Assembly (NCBI RefSeq): GCF_022346615.1 | Contig: NZ_JAKRNS010000011.1 | Location: 53,555 to 117,554, forward strand | DNA length: 64,000 nt | Direction of reading: 5' to 3' | Origin: Staphylococcus sp. ACRSN | GTDB taxonomy: Bacteria; Bacillota; Bacilli; Staphylococcales; Staphylococcaceae | In this document: piece by piece, positions 27,556 to 36,249 of the stretch | How positions within the stretch are numbered: position 1 is the stretch's first letter | Layout of the letters: each line of letters opens with the position of its first letter | Translations under genes and position numbers: made by a program | Notes under the pieces: generated by a model | What the model saw: the letters and a program-made list of their open reading frames with translations, nothing else | Told to the model about the DNA's origin: nothing | The model's database searches: none

Positions 27556-28623
27556 TTATGCAATGTGCTTTTTATTTTGATTTTTACGTAAATAATATTT
27601 AATCAATACCGCAACAACTACAATGAGTCCAATGATACCCATGATTGGATATAAGAAATTGATTAAACTTGTGAAACCTACAAAACTTAACCCAAATGCA
27701 ATTAGAACCATTAATATGATAAAAATATGATATTTTTTACTGTATGGTTCCGTAAACCTCGCCGCAAATGAGTACATTAAACCTAAAATGGTATTATACA
27801 TTACAGCTAACATGATGATTGATAATGCAAACCCAATCCAAGGATGGATATCATTTGCTAATGTTAAAGTAGGTATAGATACATTTTTAATTTTTGGATA
27901 TTCTGCTTGTAACGCAAAGTTAATCAATGCTAATAGTATGGTGTATATTACACCACCAAACAGTGCGCCTGAACCTGCAACCTTTCTTTTTGAAGCATCT
28001 CCGCCAATTGCAACGATGGTACTAAAACCTACTGCAAATGCTAGTCCACCATAGTTAATACCAAAGATTATCGCTTTCCAAAAGCTAGCGTCTGGTACCG
28101 TGTTATTTACCTTATTAATTGGGATACTACCATTAAACAAATAATATACTGCAATAATAACTACAAAAATAATTAAAAACGGAGTAACTACTCCAAGTGC
28201 TCTTACGATTTTATTAAAATCCATCAATAATGTTATATAAATTGCAATGACCATGATTAAAGCCCCAAGCCAAGTTGGAATATCGAAGCTTTCTTTAAAC
28301 GTTGAACCAGCACCTGCAATCATCGTTACAGAGATACCAAATAAGAAAAATATTAATAGATAATCAATAATTTTACTGAAAATATCACTGAATAAATAGT
28401 CTAAAGTAGACTCATGGTTTTGCGCATCAAACGCACTACCAATTTTTGCTACTTGTCTACCAATAAACCCTAAAATTAATCCTGAAAGAATTACACCTAT
28501 ATATGACCATAGACCATAAGATGTAAAGAATTGCATGACTTCTTGACCAGTCGAAAATCCAGCACCAACTACAATGCCGACATATGCAAAACCTATTTTT
28601 ATAGATTCTTTATTCAACCCCAT
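27556..28623 (-). CDS. YkvI-family membrane transporter
   Basis: 355 aa with about ten membrane segments. N-terminal IGFAYVGIVVGAGFSTGQEVMQFF carries the GAGFxxGQE pattern of the YkvI family, distantly related to LeuT-fold amino-acid carriers (BrnQ, spore germination permeases). Substrate unknown. It has its own terminator and a weak AGGAGG-like site before ATG 28623. Confidence 0.85.
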   Translation of the reverse strand: MGLNKESIKIGFAYVGIVVGAGFSTGQEVMQFFTSYGLWSYIGVILSGLILGFIGRQVAKIGSAFDAQNHESTLDYLFSDIFSKIIDYLLIFFLFGISVTMIAGAGSTFKESFDIPTWLGALIMVIAIYITLLMDFNKIVRALGVVTPFLIIFVVIIAVYYLFNGSIPINKVNNTVPDASFWKAIIFGINYGGLAFAVGFSTIVAIGGDASKRKVAGSGALFGGVIYTILLALINFALQAEYPKIKNVSIPTLTLANDIHPWIGFALSIIMLAVMYNTILGLMYSFAARFTEPYSKKYHIFIILMVLIAFGLSFVGFTSLINFLYPIMGIIGLIVVVAVLIKYYLRKNQNKKHIA

Positions 28624-28782
28624 GTATATTACAACCTCCTAATTGTTTACACATTGAGATATTATACCTTATCAACTATATTTTGCAACACAATAAAAAA
28701 TATTCTTAAAGTTCCATTCAATATATTTTCAAAAAAACTATTATATCAATTTGTTCGAAATAAATATAAATTATTGAAATTA

Positions 28783-28823
28783 AAAAACCGAAATACTCAA
28801 TATACTTTGAGTGTTTCGGTTTT
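28783..28823 (-). terminator. Terminator of the 28873 gene
   Basis: AAACCGAAATACTCAA pairs with TTGAGTGTTTCGGTTT (one G-U pair); A-tract on the left gives a T-run for leftward transcription. Confidence 0.82.
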
Positions 28824-28872
28824 TATTCAAATCTAATAAATAGCTTTTGAACTGACATTTTTCACCCTATTA

Positions 28873-29373
28873 TTAGTGTGCGTCCTTAAATCGATTCAAT
28901 TCATTGAAATCTACAACAACATTATCCATACGCTTCGCTGTTTCTTTCAGAACGTTACGCGCAACGCTATTGGATGAATCTAACTTAAGAATTTGACGCG
29001 CTACATCGAAAGCTTTCTTATCAGAAATGACTGGTTCAGGCACTGCATGTAATAACAACATTTGTAATAAACTTTTTACTTCTTTGCCTTCAGTAAGTTT
29101 TATGGATGACTGTGCATGATAAAAAGCTGAATCAAGTGCGCCTTGCAGTTCACTTAGTGGATAAACAAGTAATAAAAAGGCTAAATCATGCAATTCTGCA
29201 GTTTCTTCCTCTTTCATCATGTCTAATATGCATGTATAAAACATAACGCTTTCCACTTCATGTGCACTCGAAATATAGGCTTCTTCAAATTCCATAAAAT
29301 CTGACTGGGACATTAATCGATTTACTGACTCGAACTCGCCGTTTAAGACATGTTTTTGGATTAAACCTTTCAT
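28873..29373 (-). CDS. Conserved hypothetical helical protein
   Basis: 166 aa, not recognised. It is predicted all-helical and acidic, with no signal peptide or membrane segment, and the pattern of paired amphipathic helices suggests a TPR/HEAT-like repeat scaffold. AGGAGG precedes ATG 29373. It follows dhaM by about 175 bp on the same strand. Confidence 0.75.
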   Translation of the reverse strand: MKGLIQKHVLNGEFESVNRLMSQSDFMEFEEAYISSAHEVESVMFYTCILDMMKEEETAELHDLAFLLLVYPLSELQGALDSAFYHAQSSIKLTEGKEVKSLLQMLLLHAVPEPVISDKKAFDVARQILKLDSSNSVARNVLKETAKRMDNVVVDFNELNRFKDAH

Positions 29374-29548
29374 GGCAATGTCCTCCTAATATCCAGATTC
29401 CTAATTATAGTTAGCTTTTATTTTATCATATTTCAAATATTAATTCATATAAAAAACAACTGAACTAACCCTATTTTTCACTTGATTATCAGTTTCTATA
29501 ACTTGCAGTTATTTCATTAGATAATTTACTATCTCTTACCTATTCGAA

Positions 29549-29908
29549 CTAATAATTTTGTTTGATTTCATTTATTGTTTCTTCCAACGAGGCCCCTACT
29601 GATAATTTGACTGCTGCAGTAAAACTACCTTCAACTATTGGTGCATCAACTTTTTCAACACGTTGTTCACCTGTATACATTTCTATAGCTAAATCTAAAT
29701 TCATTTCTGCAGATCCTATATCATAAAAACAAATTGCATCATCGGTTAAAGTATTAATCAGCTCTTGAATATGATCATATGATGTGCCAATATTCCCTTC
29801 CGTGCCACCTTGGACGATAACATTAACATCTCCAGCCATTTGTTCAAGTAAGACCTTTATTCCATTTGCAATATCTTCACTGTGACTTACAATAACTATC
29901 GATGTCAT
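29549..29908 (-). CDS. dhaM: DhaM, PTS phosphoryl carrier for dihydroxyacetone kinase
   Basis: 119 aa, a mannose-type EIIA domain with the phosphorylated His9 in VIVSHSEDIA and the pattern FYDIGSAEMNLDLA near 61-74. It takes phosphate from HPr and passes it to ADP bound in DhaL. Only the EIIA module is present, as in other Firmicutes; E. coli DhaM carries HPr and EI pieces as well. The start is 2 bases after dhaL. Confidence 0.92.
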   Translation of the reverse strand: MTSIVIVSHSEDIANGIKVLLEQMAGDVNVIVQGGTEGNIGTSYDHIQELINTLTDDAICFYDIGSAEMNLDLAIEMYTGEQRVEKVDAPIVEGSFTAAVKLSVGASLEETINEIKQNY

Positions 29909-29910
29909 AA

Positions 29911-30486
29911 TTAATCATCTCCTATCAATGCATTTAAAATATAGACACTACTCTGCGCACCTGGATCTACAAATCCAATTGAATCTTCCTTAAAGTAAGA
30001 GGCTCTCCCTTTTGTCGCTTCTATATCTTTTGTTGCATCTGCATATGATTGTAATATTTCTTGATTAAGTTTCTCACCATTTTTCACAGCTTCATGTGCC
30101 CTTTCAATCACATCGTACATCGTCTTTTCATTAAGTTCCACTTTACCTCTTTGTGCAATTGCTTCTGAAAATGCGCCTAACAATTCAGCTTTATTATTTT
30201 CATTAATTTCATCATCTACTACTTGTGACATCTTCACAAAGCTAAAACCATATAACGGTCCTGAAGCTCCACCAATATTAGACATCAATGTCATACCTGT
30301 GGATTTGAACAAGCTTTGCATAGAGCTATCATCTAAATTATCAGGTAATGCCTTAAATCCTCTAACCATATTCACTCCGTGATCACCATCACCTATTGCT
30401 CTATCTAATTCTGTAAGTTCATCTTCTTTCTCTTCAAAAATTGTAACTAAATTTAACAATCTAGACTTCATTTCTTTAATATTCAT
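29911..30486 (-). CDS. dhaL: DhaL, ADP-binding subunit of dihydroxyacetone kinase
   Basis: 191 aa. The nucleotide/Mg site DRAIGDGDHGVNMVRG (near 28-43) with three Asp is intact, plus GGASGPLYGFSF (~73-84) and a C-terminal DPGAQS (172-177). DhaL keeps ADP bound and is rephosphorylated by DhaM rather than exchanging ATP. 30 bases after dhaK. Confidence 0.94.
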   Translation of the reverse strand: MNIKEMKSRLLNLVTIFEEKEDELTELDRAIGDGDHGVNMVRGFKALPDNLDDSSMQSLFKSTGMTLMSNIGGASGPLYGFSFVKMSQVVDDEINENNKAELLGAFSEAIAQRGKVELNEKTMYDVIERAHEAVKNGEKLNQEILQSYADATKDIEATKGRASYFKEDSIGFVDPGAQSSVYILNALIGDD

Positions 30487-30516
30487 TATATTTCAACCCC
30501 TTAAATCAAATTAACA

Positions 30517-31482
30517 TCAATTAAAATAAATACTGTCTGTATGTGCTTTTAAAGCATTATATAAATCATCTTCTGCTGGTACAAAAGTTAATGAAACACC
30601 CTGCATATCAAGCGCTGTCATATAGTCGCCGACTAACCAATGCTTAACTGATATATCTTTACCCTTTAAATAGTCAGCTAAATATTTCACTACAATATTC
30701 AATTCAGATAACGGTGTAGCACCCATACCATTCACCATAACAATCAGTTGGTCTGCTTGCACTTCTTCTAATAATTCATCACTTAAACGTGCAACAACTT
30801 CATCAACAGGTGCTACTTTTTCTCTAGATAACCCTTTTTCACCATGAATACCAACACCAATTTCCATTTCATCCGCTTCTATATCGAAGCCATACTTACC
30901 TGTCGTTGGTACCATTGGTGCAGTCATCGCCATACCAATTGACTTAATTGTTGGTAATAAATGTTCCACTCTATCTTTAATATCTTCTAATTTAACACCC
31001 TGTTCTGCAAGATATCCAGCATATTTGTGAACTAAAACAGTACCTGCAACGCCTCTTCTCTTATCTTCGTCACGCACTGCAATGTCGTCTTTTACTATGA
31101 TTGAAGCCACTTTTATATCTTCCATTTCCGCCATCTCTTGTGCCATTTCAAAGTTCATGACATCGCCTGCATAATTTTTAATCACAAGCAAGACACCCTC
31201 ACCATTATCTACTGCTTTAATGGCACTTAGGATTTTATCTGGTGTTGGAGAAGTGAACACCTCACCACATACAGCTGCATCTAACATGCCTTTTGCAACA
31301 TATCCTGCATGTGCAGGTTCATGGCCACTACCACCACCTGAAACTATTGCAACACCTTGTTTTTTCTTTGCTTTTCTAACAACGACTGTGTCAGCAATCA
31401 ACTCTATATTAGTATCCACTTCTAACATTCCATCAAGCATATCAGATAAGAATTGTGTTTTACTCTTAATTAATTTTTTCAT
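30517..31482 (-). CDS. dhaK: DhaK, dihydroxyacetone-binding subunit
   Basis: 321 aa. Motifs: GGGSGHEPAHAGYV (~49-62) and the His in GVGIHGEKG that forms a hemiaminal with dihydroxyacetone. With DhaL and DhaM it phosphorylates dihydroxyacetone to DHAP using PEP, feeding glycolysis. First gene of the operon; AGGAGG before ATG 31482 and a perfect cre site 61-74 bases upstream. Confidence 0.95.
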   Translation of the reverse strand: MKKLIKSKTQFLSDMLDGMLEVDTNIELIADTVVVRKAKKKQGVAIVSGGGSGHEPAHAGYVAKGMLDAAVCGEVFTSPTPDKILSAIKAVDNGEGVLLVIKNYAGDVMNFEMAQEMAEMEDIKVASIIVKDDIAVRDEDKRRGVAGTVLVHKYAGYLAEQGVKLEDIKDRVEHLLPTIKSIGMAMTAPMVPTTGKYGFDIEADEMEIGVGIHGEKGLSREKVAPVDEVVARLSDELLEEVQADQLIVMVNGMGATPLSELNIVVKYLADYLKGKDISVKHWLVGDYMTALDMQGVSLTFVPAEDDLYNALKAHTDSIYFN

Positions 31483-31542
31483 TGTAATGGCCTCCTATTC
31501 TTAATAACCATATAGCCACTTATAGTATAACTCACACATATT

Positions 31543-31556
31543 TGTAAACGCTAACA
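31543..31556 (-). promoter_or_regulatory. CcpA-binding cre site of dhaKLM
   Basis: TGTAAACGCTAACA matches the consensus TGWAANCGNTNWCA at all fixed positions. Placed just upstream of dhaK, it predicts carbon catabolite control of dihydroxyacetone use. Confidence 0.75.
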
Positions 31557-31615
31557 TAAATCATTTTAGTATTTATATAAAAATATACTGCAATACTCAG
31601 CAATTTAATAAAAAA

Positions 31616-31646
31616 ACTACCACCTGGTACATTACCAAGTAGTAGT
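31616..31646 (-). terminator. Terminator of fhuCBG
   Basis: ACTACCACCTGGTA pairs with TACCAAGTAGTAGT through two G-U pairs; leftward it is followed by a T-run. Confidence 0.8.
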
Positions 31647-31663
31647 CATTATTTAAACAATAC

Positions 31664-32680
31664 TTAAACTGATTTTGTTTTATACATTAAATATAAAAAG
31701 TACGGTGCACCAATAATAGCAACAACGATACCAGCTGGCACACCGGTTGGTTGAAGTATCACCTTACCTAAGGTGTCTGAGACAACTAATAACAGTGCAC
31801 CTATTAAGATTGATATAGGTAAGAATAGTTGATGTCTGGGACCGACAATAGATTTAGCAATATGTGGTCCCATTAGTCCTATAAAACCAATCGCTCCAGC
31901 AACAGATACTGCTGCGGATGATAATACAACTGCAATAAGAAGTAAGACAATACGTTCCTTACCAATCTTAACACCAACGCCTTGTGCAATGTGTTGGTGT
32001 GTATTCAATAAATTCAATACATTTGATTTAAATAACAAATAAGGAATGAGTATGATGACCCAAGGTAAAAATGCAATAACAAATGTCCACTCATCTCCCC
32101 AAATATTACCAGCAAACCACGAAGCAATAAATTCAGATTGATCTTTATCAAATGTGGACATTAAAGTTAGCGATCCGCCACTTAACGCGGCTGCCATACC
32201 AACACCGACTAACACCATACTTGCCGGAGATATTCCTTCTCCTTTATTATAACTAAATGAAAATATAATACCGGCAGTTAAGATTCCACCAATCATACTA
32301 ATAATTGGTAATATATAGACAAAATTTTCGGCATTAACCTGGCCTACTACAATAAATAATGCAATAACAAAACCACTACCTGCATTGATACCAAGTATAC
32401 CTGGTTCTGCCAAAGGATTTCGCGTTACACTTTGTAATATCGCACCACTCATTGCAAGTGCTGCACCTGCTAAAATGGTTATGATCATTCTTGGCAACCT
32501 AAATTCCATTAATATCAAAGTATCTGTATATTCACCTTGACCAAATAATGTTTTGAAAAAAGTGCCTACGGACATTTTATACTCGCCTGAGGTCATACTC
32601 CAGGCACATGCGAGTAATATAAGTATGATTAAAACAATCATTGTCACCCATTGTTTATATCTAAGACGTGGATCAATCAT
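31664..32680 (-). CDS. fhuG: FhuG, ferric hydroxamate ABC permease
   Basis: 338 aa FecCD-family permease with about ten membrane segments and the conserved GAALAMSGAILQSVTRNPLA (~57-76) and GFIGLMGPHIAKS near 263-275 that contacts the ATPase. It pairs with FhuB to import iron-hydroxamate siderophores delivered by a FhuD lipoprotein, whose gene is not in the window. The start overlaps the fhuB stop by 4 bases. Confidence 0.94.
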   Translation of the reverse strand: MIDPRLRYKQWVTMIVLIILILLACAWSMTSGEYKMSVGTFFKTLFGQGEYTDTLILMEFRLPRMIITILAGAALAMSGAILQSVTRNPLAEPGILGINAGSGFVIALFIVVGQVNAENFVYILPIISMIGGILTAGIIFSFSYNKGEGISPASMVLVGVGMAAALSGGSLTLMSTFDKDQSEFIASWFAGNIWGDEWTFVIAFLPWVIILIPYLLFKSNVLNLLNTHQHIAQGVGVKIGKERIVLLLIAVVLSSAAVSVAGAIGFIGLMGPHIAKSIVGPRHQLFLPISILIGALLLVVSDTLGKVILQPTGVPAGIVVAIIGAPYFLYLMYKTKSV

Positions 32681-33678
32681 GAAAATCGGCCCCCTCTTTT
32701 AACTAAATATAAAAAGTAAGGTACACCGATAAAAGAAATAATAGCGCCAACAGGTGCCTCTCCTAACATACGAGCTACTGTATCCGCCACTAACATGAGT
32801 AAACCACCAATAATTGCTGTTAAAGGAATCACTCTTGCGTAATCCGTACCAACGAGGTAACGAACAATATGTGGTACCATCAAACCTACAAAAGCAATTT
32901 GACCAACCATCGCAACCGCAATACCAGCCAATATCATTGAGAGAACTAACGACACACCACGTGTGACACTTACGTTTTGTCCCAAACCTTTTGCTAAAGT
33001 CTCGCCTAAATTTAAAATTGTTAACTGCTTACTCATTGCTATAATAATCGTTAATGCAATAATTATAAACGGTGCAGCCCATACAAGTTGATGCCAAGTT
33101 GTACCAGAAACACCACCTGCACTCCAAAATGTCAAACTTTGATTAAGTCGGAATAATAATGCAACCCCCTGACTCAAAGCAGTAAGTAATGCACTGACTG
33201 CTGCACCTGCTAAAATAATACGCATTGGATTAAAACCATCACTTCTGGATCTACCAATCATTAAAACGATAAAACCGCCTAACATTGCTCCAAGAAAACC
33301 TGCAAACATCATCACTAAAAACGGTGCAGATGGATAAAATGCAAATGTCATCGCTAACATAAATGAAGCTCCTGAATTTAATCCAATCAAACTCGGGTCA
33401 GCTAAACCATTTTTAGTTACACCTTGTATTACTGCTCCTGACGTTGCAAGTGCAACGCCAACTAACATCGCTCCAACATCCCTAGGTACCCTAATCTCAC
33501 TTATAATATTATGTTGCTGATTTTTTTTATCATAATTGAATATTGCATCAAAGATTGTTGAAAGATGAACCTTGGCATCTCCTAATAATATAGAAACAAT
33601 CAATGCGATAACTAATAAACAAATACTTATTATAAGAATTGCTGTAAAGTTCATCTTGCCTTTTCTATTTGTCGACAT
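32677..33678 (-). CDS. fhuB: FhuB, ferric hydroxamate ABC permease
   Basis: 333 aa with start at 33678 (AGGAG 7 bases upstream; an upstream ATG at 33723 lies inside fhuC). FecCD family: GVALATSGAVIQGVTKNGLA near 57-76 and AFVGLMVPHIVRYLVG near 261-276. Ten membrane segments expected. Second gene of the operon, 10 bases after fhuC. Confidence 0.94.
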   Translation of the reverse strand: MSTNRKGKMNFTAILIISICLLVIALIVSILLGDAKVHLSTIFDAIFNYDKKNQQHNIISEIRVPRDVGAMLVGVALATSGAVIQGVTKNGLADPSLIGLNSGASFMLAMTFAFYPSAPFLVMMFAGFLGAMLGGFIVLMIGRSRSDGFNPMRIILAGAAVSALLTALSQGVALLFRLNQSLTFWSAGGVSGTTWHQLVWAAPFIIIALTIIIAMSKQLTILNLGETLAKGLGQNVSVTRGVSLVLSMILAGIAVAMVGQIAFVGLMVPHIVRYLVGTDYARVIPLTAIIGGLLMLVADTVARMLGEAPVGAIISFIGVPYFLYLVKRGGRFS

Positions 33679-33688
33679 AATTTGGCTC

Positions 33689-34492
33689 CTACACTTGCGA
33701 ATAGCTCTTTCTACATAAATCATACGTAACTAGCATTGGCTTACCAGTTCTTGGATCTGTACTAATTTCAACATCAATATTGAATACGCGTTCTAAGATT
33801 TCTTTTGTTAATACGCTTTCTGTATCCCCATCAGCTATAATATCTCCATCTTTCATTGTAATGAGATGATCTGAAAAACGGACTGCTTGATTAATATCAT
33901 GTAATACCATAATAATCGTACAACCTTGCTCTTGGTTTAAGCGTGTTATCAATTCTAAGATTTCCAATTGATGAGAAATATCTAGATACGTTGTTGGTTC
34001 ATCTAAAAAGATAATATCTGTTCTTTGTGCTAACGCCATTGCAATCCAAACTCTTTGTCTTTGGCCACCACTTAAGTCATTAATTGGACGATGTTTAAAA
34101 TCATAAGTTCCTGTTACTGTCATAGCCCAATCAATTTCTTTTTTATCTTCAGCTGATAAGCGACCAAAACCTTTTTGATGAGGAAAACGACCATATGATA
34201 CTAATTCTCCAACAGTAAGTCCGTCTGCCACTTCAGGTGATTGAGGTAAAATCGCTATTTTCTTGGCAACATCTTTTGTCGATTGTGCATGTAAACTTTC
34301 GCCATCTAGTCTAATCTCTCCATTTTTAATCGGTAAAAGTCTTGATAAGGCTTTAAGTAAAGTCGATTTCCCACAACCATTAGGACCAATAATTGATGTG
34401 ATTTTCCCATCTGGTATTTCTACATCCAAATTATTCACAATATCATTATCTCCATAACCAATTGTTACTTGTTCTCCATTTAAGCGAGTCAT
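33689..34492 (-). CDS. fhuC: FhuC, ferric hydroxamate ABC ATPase
   Basis: 267 aa. Walker A GPNGCGKST (~37-45), Q-loop ILPQSPEVADGLT, signature LSGGQRQRVWIA (~140-151), Walker B DIIFLDEPTTYLD (~158-170), H-loop VLHDINQA. It energises FhuB/FhuG; in S. aureus FhuC also serves other siderophore systems. Promoter with a Fur box just upstream. Confidence 0.96.
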   Translation of the reverse strand: MTRLNGEQVTIGYGDNDIVNNLDVEIPDGKITSIIGPNGCGKSTLLKALSRLLPIKNGEIRLDGESLHAQSTKDVAKKIAILPQSPEVADGLTVGELVSYGRFPHQKGFGRLSAEDKKEIDWAMTVTGTYDFKHRPINDLSGGQRQRVWIAMALAQRTDIIFLDEPTTYLDISHQLEILELITRLNQEQGCTIIMVLHDINQAVRFSDHLITMKDGDIIADGDTESVLTKEILERVFNIDVEISTDPRTGKPMLVTYDLCRKSYSQV

Positions 34493-34572
34493 AAGTTCCC
34501 TTCTTCCTAAATAATAAGCTTAAATCTCTATCTATTTTAATTTGTTGATTTCAATGTATTCATGCCATTTAC

Positions 34573-34606
34573 GTTAATGATAATCATTATCATACGTGTC
34601 ATTATA
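34573..34606 (-). promoter_or_regulatory. fhuC promoter with Fur box
   Basis: A 19-base site at 34573-34591 matches the Fur consensus GATAATGATAATCATTATC at 18 of 19 positions. On the - strand the -10 TATAAT is at 34606-34601, with a weak -35 (TAGTCA) 17 bases further up, so Fur would sit over the start of transcription. Confidence 0.85.
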
Positions 34607-34850
34607 TCATTTTTGAATTCTATTGACTATGAAATATTACCAATAAAACATGTTACTTAAGTGGGATTTGACTTACTGTTAAATGCGACGCTAACCTAAA
34701 TAATCCCATACTTTCAAGGATTATGAATTATCATCTTAAAAAATTATACTCATTTACTATGATATTAAAAGTCATGGAACAAGAAATAATCTATGCTTAA
34801 ATTATTTCAATGTCTCATTCCGTAAACGATGTTTATCGATATAAAGACAA

Positions 34851-34876
34851 AGGCTGAGACATTAATGTCTCAGCCT
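34851..34876 (-). terminator. Terminator of the YitT gene; perfect 26-base palindrome
   Basis: AGGCTGAGACATT is followed directly by its exact complement, with no spacer; it is one of several dyads in the window with a GAGACAT core. Confidence 0.7.
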
Positions 34877-34901
34877 GTTTCAAAATATATATTAAATTTA
34901 T

Positions 34902-35738
34902 CTAGTGCTCATCGATTAAGAATCCATTGCCATATACATCACGCACATCGTGAATAACTAAAAACGCATTATTATCAATTTTTTTAATTAATCTTTTGGC
35001 TTTTGTTACTTGCGTCTTAGTGATTACTACGTATAATACATCTTTATCTTCTCTTGAAAAATAACCTCTACCGTTCAATATCGTTAAACCTCGGCCAACT
35101 TGTTCGTCAATTACTTTAGCAATTTCATCAGGTTTACTAGAAATGATTGTCATTGCTTTTTTAGTATTTAAACCTTCAATAACATAGTCCATTACTTTAG
35201 TTCCAATGTATAAAGATATTACAGTAACTAATGCACTTGAAATTGGAATAACAGATAAAGAAATAGCTACTACTATTAAATCAAAAAATAACAATGCATA
35301 CGGTGTGCTAACATCTAAGTACTTATTAGCAATTCTAGCAAGAATAGTTGTTCCAGCAGTTGTTCCACCAGCAAGCACAATTACACCTATTCCTAATCCA
35401 ACACAAGTTCCTCCAAAAACAGCATTTACTAATATATTACCTGTTTCAATTTCCCAGCTTTTTGTCAGTTCCAAAAACAGAGATATTAATATCGTAGCTA
35501 CGATAGTTAAGTACATACTGCGTTTACTTAGGAATTTATAGCCAATCGCGATAAGAATTGCATTCAACACAAAGTTTGTAATACCGGGCGAAATGTGGAA
35601 GGCATAATATAATACAATCGCTAATCCGGTTACGCCTCCCTCACCTAAATCAGCAGATATTATAAAGGTATTAACGCCAGCAGCAAATATAAATGAACCG
35701 AACACGATTAATATTAAATCCCGCACTGTTTTATTCAT
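34902..35738 (-). CDS. YitT family (DUF2179) membrane protein
   Basis: 278 aa. The start at 35738 is preferred since GGGGG lies 8 bases upstream (an ATG at 35744 would be too close). N-terminal five or six membrane segments (GVNTFIISADLGEGGVTGLA), then a cytoplasmic DUF2179 domain from ~210 with VGRGLTILNGRGYFSREDKDVLYVV. Function unknown; homologues are predicted transporters. Divergent from the small RNA at 35942. Confidence 0.9.
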   Translation of the reverse strand: MNKTVRDLILIVFGSFIFAAGVNTFIISADLGEGGVTGLAIVLYYAFHISPGITNFVLNAILIAIGYKFLSKRSMYLTIVATILISLFLELTKSWEIETGNILVNAVFGGTCVGLGIGVIVLAGGTTAGTTILARIANKYLDVSTPYALLFFDLIVVAISLSVIPISSALVTVISLYIGTKVMDYVIEGLNTKKAMTIISSKPDEIAKVIDEQVGRGLTILNGRGYFSREDKDVLYVVITKTQVTKAKRLIKKIDNNAFLVIHDVRDVYGNGFLIDEH

Positions 35739-35888
35739 CCACATAACCCCCTTTTATTTAGTTCAATCAATTGAATGTTAGCAAATATTCTTTTATATCA
35801 CAATACTAACTCTAAAAAAAATAATTAAATTAATTACTAGAAACTCTATCATAACAGCTTTTATAAATGTTATTTATTCATAATTTTA

Positions 35889-35903
35889 AAAATTCTGAAT
35901 TTT
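35889..35903 (+). promoter_or_regulatory. CodY-like box
   Basis: AAAATTCTGAATTTT keeps 11 of 15 positions of the CodY consensus AATTTTCWGAAAATT and is palindromic. It directly precedes the -35 element of the small-RNA promoter, a position suited to repression. Confidence 0.55.
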
Positions 35904-35906
35904 CGA

Positions 35907-35935
35907 TTTACTTATATGCATCTCTTTGCTATAAT
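35907..35935 (+). promoter_or_regulatory. Promoter of the RsaD-like RNA
   Basis: TTTACT (35907-35912), exactly 17 bases, then consensus TATAAT (35930-35935). Predicted transcript start around 35942. Confidence 0.75.
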
Positions 35936-35941
35936 AATATC

Positions 35942-36135
35942 TATCTTCTTATTGATAGCCAATAAGAAGCCATCTCCTTTGTGTTGTTTATAGTAACAAA
36001 CAAAACAAATTTTTGCTCGAGTGTATTAATAGTACCTAGTCCTTACTATTAATATACAATTAATTCATTTCCCGTAAAAGCCAAGTAATGATGAATGTGT
36101 CTCCTCACTTCATTCACTTGGCTTTATTTTTTATT
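35942..36135 (+). ncRNA. rsaD: Probable small RNA RsaD
   Basis: A promoter and terminator frame about 190 bases with no coding frame. Predicted elements in order: 5' hairpin CTTCTTATTG/CAATAAGAAG (35945-35969); a second stem from TTTGT...TTGTTT with AAACAA...ACAAA; a third stem TATTAATAGT/ACTATTAATA; an open stretch holding TTTCCCG (36068-36074); and a terminator stem AAAGCCAAGT/ACTTGGCTTT (36077-36125) with a T-run. RsaD of S. aureus is a conserved, CodY-repressed RNA of similar size with a UCCC seed that acts on central metabolism mRNAs; I recall it in this same neighbourhood beside nupC. Identity rests on synteny, size, C-rich motif and CodY-like box. Confidence 0.7.
36077..36135 (+). terminator. 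Terminator of the RsaD-like RNA
   Basis: AAAGCCAAGT (36077-36086) pairs with ACTTGGCTTT (36116-36125), extended by weaker inner pairs, then ATTTTTTATTTT. Confidence 0.85.
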
Positions 36136-36171
36136 TTCAAAATGTTATTTCTGAATTATTTACATTATAAA

Positions 36172-36212
36172 AAAATAGGCTGATTGAAGATAATCTTCAA
36201 TCAGCCTATTTT
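36172..36212 (-). terminator. Terminator of nupC
   Basis: A 19-bp perfect stem (AAAATAGGCTGATTGAAGA with its complement) around a 3-base loop; A-tract and T-tract flanks. Confidence 0.88.
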
Positions 36213-36249
36213 AAAAACAAAGTATTTTCCCATTAATATTAAATAGTGA

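Noticed and set aside
34851..34876. Perfect palindrome as an IS end or attachment site
   Set aside because: No transposase or matching second copy bounding a segment; the location downstream of a gene fits a terminator.
35206..35541. 111-codon + strand frame opposite the YitT gene
   Set aside because: Antisense shadow; the YitT frame is complete with a ribosome site.
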